From Pseudomonas indica NBRC 103045 (GTDB lineage Bacteria > Pseudomonadota > Gammaproteobacteria > Pseudomonadales > Pseudomonadaceae), in contig NZ_BDAC01000001.1 of NCBI RefSeq assembly GCF_002091635.1, positions 372,001 through 436,000 of the forward strand: a stretch of DNA of 64,000 bases. Reading direction: 5' to 3'. The stretch's first letter is position 1. The number at the start of each line of letters is the position of its first letter. Positions 28,922 through 38,047 of the stretch are shown one piece after another. The notes beneath the pieces were generated by a model. It saw only the letters and a list, made by a program, of their open reading frames with translations. It did no database searches and was not told where the DNA came from. The position numbers were made by a program, and so were the translations under genes.

Positions 28922-30249
28922 CAGAACTTCGTAGCCTTCTTCAGAACCCACCAGGGCGCCATGCTGGTTTCCTCATGGCCGCGGCGCAGCGCTTCGTTGA
29001 GCATCGCCACCGCGCTCCAGCAGCGCATCATCAGCATGAACAGCGGAAAGATCGGCACCAACAGGGCCAGGCGCAGGTCCTGGCGCGGGCGTTCGGAGAC
29101 CATGACAAGCATCGCCAGGTAGAACAGCAGGGTGATCGTCAGGTAAAGCGTGTAGACCAGCACGAACAACAGCAGCAGGGTCGAGCCCGGCAACAGGAAC
29201 AGCGCCGCCAGGCTGTAGCTGAGGATGATGAACGGCAACACCAACTGGAAGAAGAAGCCGCTGACCAGGGTCATCAGGAAATTCGGCCAGCCGAGCAGAC
29301 GTGGTGTGATGCTGTGGCTGTGCTTGCGGATATAAAGGAAGAACAGGTCGCCATCCCAGCGCAGGCGTTGCAGGAGAAACTGGCGCAGGGTCGCCGGCGC
29401 GTCGGTGTGACCGATGGCCTCCGGCTCGAAGGGAATGCGCAACGGCCGGCGGCCGAAGTAGCTCTTGATCCGCAGGGTGAGGTCGAGGTCCTCGGCGGTA
29501 TGGGTGTCCCAGCCGCCGATGCGTTCGAGGAAACTGCGTCGGAACGCACCGAAGGCCCCGGACACGTTGTTCACCAGGTTCCACTCGCCGAGGCCGATCT
29601 TCGACATGTGGATCGACAGCAGGTACTCCAGCGCCTGCACTGCCGTGCTCAGCGACGCCCAGGCATTGCGTACGCGCAAGCTGCCGGCCACCGCCGGTAC
29701 CTCGGGGTCGGCGAAATGGCGGACCATGGCGCTGACCATGTTGTTGTCGAACGAGGTGTCGCCATCCAGCGCCATGACGATCTCGCCGGTGGCATGGGCC
29801 AGGCCGGCGTTCAGCGACGAGACCCGCCCGCCACGCTGCCACTTGGCAATCGGCCGCAGCTGCCGGCGCGGATAGAGATCGGTATTCAGGCGGAAATCGC
29901 GTACCGCACGCAGAGTCGTCTGGTTGGCGGTGGCGCCGTCGACCACCGGGATCATCTCGATATGGCCCGGATAGGTCTGCTCGCACAGGCTGAGCAGGGT
30001 CTTCTGTACGTCCAGCCCTTCGCTGTAGCAGGTGATGATGCACGACACCCGCGGCTGGTACAGGCTGTGCTGGGGCGTGCGGCTGTGCCGACGCGCGAAC
30101 CAGCGCAGCACGCCGAGCAGCACCAGCACGTTCAGCGGCAGCTCGAACAGCAGGAAGAACGGGAACAGGCTCATGAACAACTGGCTCAGCCCATCCGGGC
30201 CGGACAAGTCGACGAGCAGCGCCTGGGCCTGTTCGAAGAAGCCGATCAT
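28921..30249 (-). CDS. Processive family-2 glycosyltransferase (polysaccharide synthase)
   Basis: 442 residues. One N-terminal membrane span (residues about 22-48), a cytoplasmic GT-A domain and about four C-terminal spans. Catalytic motifs of processive beta-glycan synthases: VVDGA (D104), DGDT (162-165, DxD), TAEDLD (251-256, the ED catalytic base) and QRLRW (294-298). This puts it with BcsA/PgaC/NodC/HasA-type synthases. There is no PilZ domain, so any c-di-GMP control must come from another protein. The gene overlaps its neighbours by 1 nt on each side. The sugar specificity cannot be read from sequence alone. Confidence 0.88.
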   Translation of the reverse strand: MIGFFEQAQALLVDLSGPDGLSQLFMSLFPFFLLFELPLNVLVLLGVLRWFARRHSRTPQHSLYQPRVSCIITCYSEGLDVQKTLLSLCEQTYPGHIEMIPVVDGATANQTTLRAVRDFRLNTDLYPRRQLRPIAKWQRGGRVSSLNAGLAHATGEIVMALDGDTSFDNNMVSAMVRHFADPEVPAVAGSLRVRNAWASLSTAVQALEYLLSIHMSKIGLGEWNLVNNVSGAFGAFRRSFLERIGGWDTHTAEDLDLTLRIKSYFGRRPLRIPFEPEAIGHTDAPATLRQFLLQRLRWDGDLFFLYIRKHSHSITPRLLGWPNFLMTLVSGFFFQLVLPFIILSYSLAALFLLPGSTLLLLFVLVYTLYLTITLLFYLAMLVMVSERPRQDLRLALLVPIFPLFMLMMRCWSAVAMLNEALRRGHEETSMAPWWVLKKATKF

Positions 30250-31643
30250 CAGGCCAACTCACCCGCCAGCCGCGCCAGCAACAGCTCGCCATCTTCCTGT
30301 TCGAGCAGGTCCTGCGGCGCACTGAAGCCCACCATACGCAACTCGATGTCGCGGGCTTCCGAGGTCTTCAGCAGCTCGGCCACGCGGGCCAGCCGCTGGC
30401 GCAGACTGGCGAGCCCTTCGGCACCGGTGTTCGGCAGCAACAGCCAGAGATGTTCCTCGCTGCTGCGGGTGAAGCGGTCGGTCTCGCGTACCGCTTCCTG
30501 CAAACGTTCCACCAAGCTGTCCACCAGCGCGTGGCCGCTCAGTTCGCCAAGCTTGGCCAAGGTGCTGGCCAGGTTGACGAAGCGCAGCCCGAGCAGGGAG
30601 AACGCCGGCTCGCGGTAACGACGAACGATCTGGATCTGCCAGCCGAGCATTTCGCGGAAGGTACGCGCACCCAGCAGGTTGAGCCGGCCGAACTGCTCGC
30701 TGTGGCTCGTCTCACTGACGAAGCCCTGCCGGCAGCGCAACCGACCGGCTTCGGCCAGGCGGAAATGCCGCACTTCGCGCACCCGCAGCTTCTCTGGTTC
30801 GTGCACCTGGCCGCAGTCCAGGCAGCGGGCCTCCACGGCGGCATCGACGAAGAACGCCTGGCAACCGCGGCAGCGGTAGTTTTCCAGCGGCCGGTCGTAG
30901 TCGCTGCCGATGTGGCGCAGCCGGCTCAGGCAGTTCGGGCAGAGCAGCAGGCCGTCCTTGAGGAAATGCTCCTGCGGCGCGACGTGGCCGCAGGTGAAGC
31001 AATGCAGCGATGGCTGCCGCGCGATGTCCAGGGAGTGGCACTCGGCGCAGACATCCACGTAGTTCAATCGGCCCGAGCCACAGTCGATGCACAGGCGCAG
31101 GCGGTCCACCAGCTCGCCCTCTTCGAGCAGGCCCTGCTGGGTCATCAGTTGCAGCCAGACGAACGCATTCACCGACTCATCGATGGCCAGCGCCTCGAGC
31201 AGCGGGTAGCGGTAGTGCTGCGGCACCTGCGGATCGCGCAGGGCATGGATGTCGCCCCGCGAACGCAGCCACAGCCAAGCCAGCACGCGCGTCTCGAAAC
31301 GCTCCGGCGCCGCCCCACGGTTGAACAGGGCGAAACGCTCCTTCCACAACCGCCACAACGGCGTCAGCGCACCCAGGTCGACCGGCGGCGTGCCATCGCC
31401 CAGGGCGGTGCACCAGGCATCCTGGTCGCGGCAGCAGTAGATCAGGCTGAAGCGATAGCTTTCGCTCAGGCGCAGGCTACGGAGCGCCTGGCCGGCGAGC
31501 GGGCCGGGCAGGTCCAGCAGGAGGACGTCATAGGCGGGCGCGGCGAGCAGTTCGGAGAGATCGCCGAAGCGGTCGAGCGGCGAAAGAGACAGGCTCGACT
31601 CGGCCGTCCCCAGAATGGCGACGCGAGGAGAAGAAGAAGGCAT
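30249..31643 (-). CDS. TackOD1-like zinc-cysteine protein with degenerate GGDEF domain and retained I-site
   Basis: 464 residues, no membrane span. Residues 1-100 resemble a receiver-like alpha/beta domain (VAILGTAESS, YDVLLLDLPG). Residues 185-277 hold six CxxC pairs (C185/188, 199/202, 215/218, 235/238, 258/261, 274/277), the pattern of the thaumarchaeal output domain TackOD1. Residues about 310-464 align with GGDEF domains, but the active-site GGDEF is replaced by SEEHL (395-399), so it cannot make c-di-GMP. An RxxD inhibitory-site motif (RETD, 386-389) sits at the canonical distance. That combination is the one used by PelD to bind c-di-GMP. First gene of the operon, coupled to the glycosyltransferase by TGATG. 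Confidence 0.8.
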   Translation of the reverse strand: MPSSSPRVAILGTAESSLSLSPLDRFGDLSELLAAPAYDVLLLDLPGPLAGQALRSLRLSESYRFSLIYCCRDQDAWCTALGDGTPPVDLGALTPLWRLWKERFALFNRGAAPERFETRVLAWLWLRSRGDIHALRDPQVPQHYRYPLLEALAIDESVNAFVWLQLMTQQGLLEEGELVDRLRLCIDCGSGRLNYVDVCAECHSLDIARQPSLHCFTCGHVAPQEHFLKDGLLLCPNCLSRLRHIGSDYDRPLENYRCRGCQAFFVDAAVEARCLDCGQVHEPEKLRVREVRHFRLAEAGRLRCRQGFVSETSHSEQFGRLNLLGARTFREMLGWQIQIVRRYREPAFSLLGLRFVNLASTLAKLGELSGHALVDSLVERLQEAVRETDRFTRSSEEHLWLLLPNTGAEGLASLRQRLARVAELLKTSEARDIELRMVGFSAPQDLLEQEDGELLLARLAGELA

Positions 31644-32075
31644 GTTCAGAGGCGACCGGATAGTTGCGACGCGTGGCGCGAATCACATCGGGCGCGACTC
31701 TAGCATGTAGTGGCACTATGGTCCGAGCGAATAATGGCCAACTGACACCACCTTTACACTTGAAGTGTCAGTCCCGCCACTGACTGGCAGGATCGACTTA
31801 TGACCATCCGGTTTTTTTCAACGCTAAATCCAGGCTGCGGGCAAACCGGGGTTGTTTAGAAGCTCATCCCTCAATGCTCGCTGACAACCAACCGATACCG
31901 GTCGATTTCGCCGACACGGGCTGACCTGCCACACAGCATCGCTCCACAACTTGGCCGGATTTATCCCCTTTTGTCCTCATCTATCGTTCTGCCCGTGACG
32001 CACCGCTGACAGAATCGATGCGAACGGGCACGCGGGAAGCCCCAGAAGAACAATCGGTTAGAGCCTGCGATAAGC
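31644..32075. other. Divergent intergenic region between the exopolysaccharide operon and the polyamine transporter
   Basis: 432 bp without a convincing gene. It is less GC-rich than its surroundings and must hold the promoters of both divergent operons. The clearest structure is the nested inverted repeat at 31742-31771. I see no clear sigma-54 site. No small ORF with a good ribosome binding site was found. Confidence 0.6.
31742..31771. promoter_or_regulatory. Nested inverted repeat, candidate operator of the exopolysaccharide operon
   Basis: CTGACAC (31742-31748) and GTGTCAG (31765-31771) are perfect inverted arms. Overlapping the right arm is ACACTT-G-AAGTGT (31756-31768), perfect apart from the central base. 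The site lies 99-128 bp upstream of the first gene of the operon. The binding protein is unknown. Confidence 0.45.
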
Positions 32076-33125
32076 ATGTCGAGCGCAATCAGCATCGAGC
32101 ATCTGTGCATGGAATTCGGCGAGCCGGGGCAAGGGATGAAGGCCCTGGACGATGTCTCCCTGGAAATCCGTGCCAACGAATTCTTCACCCTTCTCGGCCC
32201 TTCCGGCTGCGGCAAGACCACCCTCCTCAGGCTGATCGCCGGCTTCGAACAGCCGACCTCCGGCGTCATCCGCCTGTACGGCGAAGCCATGCAGGACCTG
32301 CCGCCGTTCCGCCGCCCGGTGAATACCGTCTTCCAGAGTTATGCCCTGTTCCCACACATGACGGTGGCGCAGAACATCGCCTTCGGCCTGGAGATGCGCG
32401 GACTTGGCCGGGCCGAGATCGACCGCACGGTAAGCGCCATGCTGGAGCTGGTGAAGCTGCCGGACGTCGGCCGGCGCCGTGCCGATCAGCTTTCCGGTGG
32501 CCAGCAGCAACGCATCGCCCTGGCCCGTGCCCTGGCCAATCGGCCGAAGGTGCTGCTGCTCGACGAATCGCTGTCGGCCCTGGATCTCAAGTTGCGCAAG
32601 GAGATGCAGATCGAGCTGAAGCGTTTGCAGGCGGACACCGGCATCACCTTCATCTTCGTCACTCATGACCAGGAAGAAGCCCTGACCATGTCCGACCGCA
32701 TCGCGGTGATGAGCAAGGGCCGCATCCTGCAGATCGGCACGCCCAGCGCAATCTACGAGGCGCCGGTCAATCGCACCGTGGCCGACTTCATCGGCGAGAC
32801 CAACTTCCTTACCGGCGAAGGGACACCGGAGGGCCTGCGCCTGGCCGATGGACAGTGCCTCGCCCTGAACGAACCGGCCAGCGGACCGCTGACCCTGGCA
32901 GTCCGCCCGGAACGCATCCGCCTGAGCGACCAGGGCAATCTGGAAGGCCGCCTGGAGGACATCGTCTACCTTGGCACCGACACCATCTATCTATTGGAAG
33001 TCGCCGGCCAGAGCGGTTTTCGCGTGCGCCGGCAGAACGACGAGGGCGCCGGAAACGGGCTGCATCCCGGCGCGCGGGTCAGAATCCAGGTGCCGGCCGC
33101 GGCATTGCGGGTACTCGCCGAATGA
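32076..33125 (+). CDS. Polyamine ABC transporter ATP-binding protein (PotA-like)
   Basis: 349 residues. Walker [11 protein letters not shown]-loop [16 protein letters not shown], signature LSGGQQQR, Walker [12 protein letters not shown], and H-loop [13 protein letters not shown]. The C-terminal TOBE domain (about residues 270-349) is typical of spermidine/putrescine importers. It heads a four-gene importer followed by an acetylpolyamine amidohydrolase. The stop overlaps the next start (ATGA). Confidence 0.94.
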   Translation: MSSAISIEHLCMEFGEPGQGMKALDDVSLEIRANEFFTLLGPSGCGKTTLLRLIAGFEQPTSGVIRLYGEAMQDLPPFRRPVNTVFQSYALFPHMTVAQNIAFGLEMRGLGRAEIDRTVSAMLELVKLPDVGRRRADQLSGGQQQRIALARALANRPKVLLLDESLSALDLKLRKEMQIELKRLQADTGITFIFVTHDQEEALTMSDRIAVMSKGRILQIGTPSAIYEAPVNRTVADFIGETNFLTGEGTPEGLRLADGQCLALNEPASGPLTLAVRPERIRLSDQGNLEGRLEDIVYLGTDTIYLLEVAGQSGFRVRRQNDEGAGNGLHPGARVRIQVPAAALRVLAE

Positions 33126-34033
33126 GCACGTTGCAACAGCGCCAGCAGGCACGGCAGTTACGCCATCGACTGCTGCTCAGCGCACCGGCGATGGCCATGC
33201 TCGGGGTGTTCCTGTTGGTGCCGCTGGGCATCATGCTGCTGGTCTCCGTGTTGCAGGGCGGCGACTACGGCGGCGTGAAATGGGGCGAGTACTCGTTCGA
33301 GGCCTATGTCAGCTTCTTCTATGAGCGCGATCTCGACGACAGCCTGGTGTTCAATACCGACTACCTGCAAATCTTCCAGCGCTCCTTGTGGCTCTCGGTG
33401 CTCACCACCGCCGGCTGCCTGCTGATCGGCTTTCCCACCGCGCTGTACCTGGCTTTACAGGACGAGAAGCGCCGCAACCTGTTGCTGTTCCTGGTCACGG
33501 TGCCGTTCTGGACCAACCTGCTGGTGCGGGTGTACGCCTGGATACTGCTGCTGCGCAACGGCGGGCTGGTGGACAGCGGCCTGGGGCTGTTCGGCTTCGA
33601 CGGCAGCCTGGGCATCCTCTACAGCGACGCGGCGGTGATCGTCGGCCTGCTCTACAGCTTCCTGCCGTTCATGGTGCTGCCGATCTACACCAGCCTGGAG
33701 AAGCTCGACTGGCGCCTGGTGGAGGCGGCCTTCGACCTCGGCGCCAACCGGCGCAAGGCGCTGCAACGGGTGATCGTCCCGCTGGCGATGCCGGGCATCG
33801 TCGCCGGCACGCTGCTCGTCTTCATCCCCTCGCTGGGCAACTACATCATTCCCGAGCTGCTTGGCGGCGGTAAGTCGCTGATGATCGGCAACCTGATCCA
33901 ACTGCAGTTCGGCACCGCCCACAACTGGCCGCTGGGGGCGGCGCTGGCGTTCGTCCTGCTGGCCCTGGTGCTGCTGGCGATGCTGTCCTACAACCTGCGC
34001 TTCCGGCAGCCGGCCATGGAAGGCCACGCATGA
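33122..34033 (+). CDS. Polyamine ABC transporter permease (PotB-like)
   Basis: 303 residues with six membrane spans. The EAA-type coupling loop reads [26 protein letters not shown]. The long periplasmic loop after the first span ([24 protein letters not shown]) is typical of PotB/PotH. It is translationally coupled to the ATPase gene and overlaps the next permease by 4 bp. Confidence 0.94.
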   Translation: MSTLQQRQQARQLRHRLLLSAPAMAMLGVFLLVPLGIMLLVSVLQGGDYGGVKWGEYSFEAYVSFFYERDLDDSLVFNTDYLQIFQRSLWLSVLTTAGCLLIGFPTALYLALQDEKRRNLLLFLVTVPFWTNLLVRVYAWILLLRNGGLVDSGLGLFGFDGSLGILYSDAAVIVGLLYSFLPFMVLPIYTSLEKLDWRLVEAAFDLGANRRKALQRVIVPLAMPGIVAGTLLVFIPSLGNYIIPELLGGGKSLMIGNLIQLQFGTAHNWPLGAALAFVLLALVLLAMLSYNLRFRQPAMEGHA

Positions 34034-34818
34034 ACCGGCGCAACCCCCTGTGGCGCTTCACCGGCGTGCGGCCGACCGCCTGGTTGTTCTTCGCCTTCCT
34101 TTATGTGCCGATCGTCGTCCTGGTAGCCCTGAGCTTCAACGGCGGCCAATCGGCGACGCTATGGAACGGCTTCAGCCTGAAATGGTATGCGGCGGTGGCC
34201 AACGACCCGGAAATCGTCCGCGCGGCGAAGAACTCGCTGATCGTCGCCAGCCTCGCCACCCTGATCGCCACTATCCTGGCCACCTTGGCGGCGCTGGGCA
34301 TGCACGGCCGGACGTTCCGCGGACAGACGCTCATGGGAGGCGTGCTCGGCCTGCCCTTGCTGATACCGGAGATCGTCACGGCGGTAGCGACTCTGATGTT
34401 CTTCTCTTTCATCGGCCTGAAGCTGTCACTGTTCACCATCCTCATCGCCCATGTGGTGTTCTGCATTCCCTTCGCCTATCTGCCGATCCGCGCCCGCCTG
34501 CAGGGCATGGACCCGCGCCTGGCTGAGGCCGCCGCCGACCTGTACGCCTCGCCCTGGCGGGCCTTCTGGCGGGTGGATTTCCCACTGCTGCTGCCCGGCA
34601 TCCTGTCCGGGGCGATGCTGGCGTTCATTATTTCCATGGACGACTTCGTCATCACCTACTTTGTCGCCGGGGCCGGCGCGACCACCCTGCCGGTATACAT
34701 CTTCAGCGCCATCCGCATGGGCATCTCGCCGAAGATCAATGCGATTTCCTCGATCATCCTCCTGATTTCAATTCTGTTCGTCGCGCTTTCCTATTACGTC
34801 GGCCAACGCCGACGCTGA
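34030..34818 (+). CDS. Polyamine ABC transporter permease (PotC-like)
   Basis: 262 residues, six membrane spans. The EAA loop is EAAADLYASPWRAFWRVDFPLLLPGI, followed by the PotC/PotI motif SMDDFVITYFVAG. It forms the heterodimeric channel with the PotB-like subunit. The binding-protein gene follows after 20 bp. Confidence 0.94.
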   Translation: MNRRNPLWRFTGVRPTAWLFFAFLYVPIVVLVALSFNGGQSATLWNGFSLKWYAAVANDPEIVRAAKNSLIVASLATLIATILATLAALGMHGRTFRGQTLMGGVLGLPLLIPEIVTAVATLMFFSFIGLKLSLFTILIAHVVFCIPFAYLPIRARLQGMDPRLAEAAADLYASPWRAFWRVDFPLLLPGILSGAMLAFIISMDDFVITYFVAGAGATTLPVYIFSAIRMGISPKINAISSIILLISILFVALSYYVGQRRR

Positions 34819-34838
34819 CCGCAAGAAGGAGCTTGGCC

Positions 34839-35885
34839 ATGACCTTACGCCGTACCCCGCTCGCGCTTTCCCTGCTACTGAGCCTGGGCCTCAGCGCCAC
34901 CGCCCATGCCGCCGGCACCCTGCACTTCGCCAACTGGTCGGATTACTACCCGCCCGAGCTGCTGAAGAAATTCGAGGCGGACACCGGCATCAAGGCCTCG
35001 CTGGACGCCTACGACTCCAACGAGACTCTGCTGGCCAAGCTCAAGGCCGGTGGCGGCAGCTACGACGTGGTGGTGCCCTCGGACAGCTTCATCGAAATCA
35101 TGGTGGCGGACGGCCTGCTCCAGAAGTTCGACAAGAGCAAGCTGCCGAACCTGAAGAACCTCAAGGCGAACTTCCAGGACCTGCGCTTCGACCCCGACCA
35201 TGACTACAGCGCGCCCTACCTCTGGGGGACCACCGGCTACAGCTACGACAGCGCCAAGGTCCCGGGCGGCGTTCTGGAAGAAAGCTGGAAACCCTTCTTC
35301 GAACCGCCGGCCGAGCTGAAAGGCCAAGTGGTGGCGCTCAACTCCATCGAAGACCTGTACATCCCCGCCGCGCTCTACCTGGGCGTCGACCGCTGCACCG
35401 AAGACCCGAAGGAAGCGAAGAAGATCCAGGACCTGCTGCTGAAACAGAAACCCATGCTGGCCATGTACAACAGCGACGGCACCATCGAACGCATGGCGGC
35501 CGGCGAGGTAGTGATGCACCAGCAATGGAACGGCGCCTTCCACCGCGCCCATGAGCAGCGCGACAGCCTGGTGTACGTCTATCCCAAGGAGGGCGTGCAC
35601 GTATTCATCGACAACTTCGCCATCCCCAAAGACGCCGCCAACGTCGAGGAAGCCCACGTCTTCATCAACTGGATGCTGCAGCCGGAAAACATCGCCGCCG
35701 CCTCCAACTTCGCCAAGTACAACAACGCGGTGGAAGGCTCGGAAAATTTCATGGACAAGGCGCTGTTCGACGACCCGGCGATCAACACGCCACAGGACAA
35801 GCTCGACCGCCTGCGTCCCTTCCAGCTCTGCTCGCCCAAGGCCTTGAACCTGCGCACCAAGGTCTGGACCAAGCTGAAGAAATAA
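34839..35885 (+). CDS. Periplasmic polyamine-binding protein (PotD/PotF family)
   Basis: 348 residues from the ATG at 34839 with AAGGAG before it; a TTG two codons upstream is disfavoured by spacing. Signal peptide with A-H-A cleavage near residue 23. PotD/F features: LHFANWSDYYPPELLKKFEADTG, SNETLLAKLKAGG, YDVVVPSDSFI, PYLWGTTGY and EVVMHQQWNGAF. It should capture putrescine, spermidine or an acetylated polyamine and deliver it to the coupled permeases. The neighbouring amidohydrolase favours acetylpolyamines. Confidence 0.94.
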   Translation: MTLRRTPLALSLLLSLGLSATAHAAGTLHFANWSDYYPPELLKKFEADTGIKASLDAYDSNETLLAKLKAGGGSYDVVVPSDSFIEIMVADGLLQKFDKSKLPNLKNLKANFQDLRFDPDHDYSAPYLWGTTGYSYDSAKVPGGVLEESWKPFFEPPAELKGQVVALNSIEDLYIPAALYLGVDRCTEDPKEAKKIQDLLLKQKPMLAMYNSDGTIERMAAGEVVMHQQWNGAFHRAHEQRDSLVYVYPKEGVHVFIDNFAIPKDAANVEEAHVFINWMLQPENIAAASNFAKYNNAVEGSENFMDKALFDDPAINTPQDKLDRLRPFQLCSPKALNLRTKVWTKLKK

Positions 35886-35952
35886 GCCCGACGCCCCGAC
35901 AGGCGGCCCGTTGCGACGCGCCGCCCGAGCCGACTCATCCCGGAGAACCAGC

Positions 35953-36990
35953 ATGCTGACCCTCTACAGCGACGATCACCACCTGCATCACGGCAAGCAC
36001 GAGCTGATCGGCGGCCAATTCCAGCCCTGCTTCGAGAAACCCAGCCGCGCCGACATGGTGCTGGAGCGCGTACGCGCGGTGAAACTCGGCGACGTGCGCC
36101 CCCCCCAGGACTTCGGCCTGGCGCCGATCCGCCGGGTGCACGACGCCGGCTTCCTGCGCTTCCTGCAAAATGCCTGGAGCGACTGGCAGGCCCTCGGCCG
36201 CGATCACGACATGCTGCCCATCGCCTGGCCGACGCGGCGCCTGCGCCAAGTCGAACCGACCGATATCGACGGCCGCCTCGGCTACTACTCCTTCGACGCC
36301 GGCGCGCCGATCACCGCCGGCACCTGGCAGGCCATCCTCAGCTCGGCCAACGTCTCCCTCAGCGGCCAGGCCGAACTGACCAAGGGTGCCCGCGGCGTCT
36401 TCTCGCTGTGCCGCCCGCCGGGCCACCACGCCGCGGCGGACTACATCGGCGGCTACTGCTACCTGAACAACGCCGCCATCGCCACCCAGGCCCTGCTCGA
36501 CCTGGGCGCGAAACGGGTGGCTATCCTCGACGTCGACTATCACCACGGCAACGGCACCCAGGACATCTTCTACGACCGCGCCGACGTGCTGTTCACCTCG
36601 ATCCATGGCGATCCGCGCTTCGAGTACCCCTACTTCCTCGGTTTCGCCGATGAAAAGGGTATGGGTGTCGGCGAGGGCTTCAACTTCAACTACCCGCTGG
36701 CCGCTGGGAGCGACTGGTCGGTGTGGGGCCTGGCACTGGCCGACGCCTGCCGGCAGATCGCCGCCTATGCACCGGATGCCCTGGTGGTCTCACTGGGCGT
36801 GGACACCTTCAAGGAAGACCCGATTTCCCAGTTCAAGCTGGACAGCCCGGACTACCTGCGGATGGGCGAAGCCATCGGCAGGCTGGGCCTGCAAACGCTG
36901 TTCGTGATGGAAGGCGGTTACGCGGTGGAGGAAATCGGCATCAACGCGGTGAACGTGCTGCAAGGATTCGACAGCGTCCAGTCGCGCTGA
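35953..36990 (+). CDS. Acetylpolyamine amidohydrolase (class II HDAC-like)
   Basis: 345 residues from the ATG at 35953 (GGAG before it). Histone-deacetylase fold with RPPGHHA (active-site His pair), the zinc ligands in LDVDYHHGNGTQDIFY (Asp and His), a further Asp in SLGVDTFKEDP and the catalytic-site Tyr region MEGGYAVEEIG. It removes acetyl groups from acetylputrescine, acetylcadaverine or acetylspermidine, feeding polyamine catabolism. It follows the importer in the same direction, so uptake and deacetylation are linked. Confidence 0.94.
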   Translation: MLTLYSDDHHLHHGKHELIGGQFQPCFEKPSRADMVLERVRAVKLGDVRPPQDFGLAPIRRVHDAGFLRFLQNAWSDWQALGRDHDMLPIAWPTRRLRQVEPTDIDGRLGYYSFDAGAPITAGTWQAILSSANVSLSGQAELTKGARGVFSLCRPPGHHAAADYIGGYCYLNNAAIATQALLDLGAKRVAILDVDYHHGNGTQDIFYDRADVLFTSIHGDPRFEYPYFLGFADEKGMGVGEGFNFNYPLAAGSDWSVWGLALADACRQIAAYAPDALVVSLGVDTFKEDPISQFKLDSPDYLRMGEAIGRLGLQTLFVMEGGYAVEEIGINAVNVLQGFDSVQSR

Positions 36991-36994
36991 TGAC

Positions 36995-37936
36995 TCAGAG
37001 CCGGCCCAGTTGCCAGGGGTCCGGCTCGCGGGTGTCCTTGCGGAAGACATAGAACAGGTTGGGCTCGCCGACCATGTAGATGTTGCCGTCGTCGTCCATG
37101 GTCACCCCTTCGGCCTGCTGGATGCCCTCGTCCAACCCGTTGAAGCCGCCGATCAGGCTGATGAAGCTGATCGGCTTGCCGTCGCCGTCCAGCTCCAGCA
37201 GCAGGCGCGACTCGTCGGACAGCACCAGGATGTGGCCGGTGCGCGGGTCCACCGTCACCGAGGACAGGTCGCGGACGAACAGGTCGTCCGGAGACAGCGG
37301 CTCCAGCTTGCCGGGCGCGCCGTCCTCGCCGGGGAACGGCAGACTGAACAGGCCCAGCGGGCTGCGCTCCTTGGCCAACAGAAGACGCTGGTGCCGCGCA
37401 TCCCAGCCAATCCCCTCGAAGCCCTTGTTGCCGGCCTCGGCGAAGCCCAGGTCGAAGGTTTCCAGCCGCCGCAGGTCGATGCTCTGGTCGGTTTCCGACA
37501 GCCAGAACGCCGCGAGCTGGCGCTTGCGTTCATCGATGATCGCCAGCCGGCCATCGCCCAACGCCTCGACCCCCTCGGGATTGCTGAACCCCCGCAGCTC
37601 TATCCGCCGCAGGACTTCGCCCTCCAGCGACAGCTCGACCAACAGAGGGTGCTTGCCGGTCACGGTAAAGAGGGTTCGGGTCGCAGGATTGAAGGTCAGG
37701 CCGGACGTCTCGTCGTTCTCCAGCCCGGCCAGCGGCTTACCCTGAAGGGCAGCGTAATAACCCGGCAGCCAGATATTCGCCTCCCGCTCACCCTTGGTCA
37801 GGTGGCGCTCCTTGAACCAGTAATAGAGGCGATCGTCCCAGTGCAGGTAATTCACCAGCGTGGCACTGACGACCAGCACCCCGGCCAGCAACAGCCAAAG
37901 AGGGCGAAACGGGAGGGGAGCGAGGGAACGGAGCAT
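36995..37936 (-). CDS. CarP-like SdiA-regulated-domain beta-propeller protein (paralogue 2)
   Basis: 313 residues. N-terminal membrane anchor (LWLLLAGVLVVSATLVNYL), then a propeller with the same landmarks as the gene at 4231-5151: SGLTFNPATRTLFTVTG, GFSNPEGVEAL, GNKGFEGIGWD, RDLSSVTVDPRTGHILVLSDESRLLLEL, QAEGVTMDDDGNIYMVGEPNLFYVF. It is convergent with the amidohydrolase gene, 4 bp apart. The two paralogues share an ending (PNLFY-x-FRK), indicating an old duplication. Its role may involve Ca2+ response, by analogy with P. aeruginosa CarP. Confidence 0.8.
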   Translation of the reverse strand: MLRSLAPLPFRPLWLLLAGVLVVSATLVNYLHWDDRLYYWFKERHLTKGEREANIWLPGYYAALQGKPLAGLENDETSGLTFNPATRTLFTVTGKHPLLVELSLEGEVLRRIELRGFSNPEGVEALGDGRLAIIDERKRQLAAFWLSETDQSIDLRRLETFDLGFAEAGNKGFEGIGWDARHQRLLLAKERSPLGLFSLPFPGEDGAPGKLEPLSPDDLFVRDLSSVTVDPRTGHILVLSDESRLLLELDGDGKPISFISLIGGFNGLDEGIQQAEGVTMDDDGNIYMVGEPNLFYVFRKDTREPDPWQLGRL

Positions 37937-38047
37937 CGACGACGACCTGACTGAGCGATGGCCATCAGACTAGCCCTCGACGGTTAAGTTTCTTCCCGGA
38001 TTCCGGGGGCCATGCCGGCCCCCTTGTCATCGCGTCGTGCGAATAGG

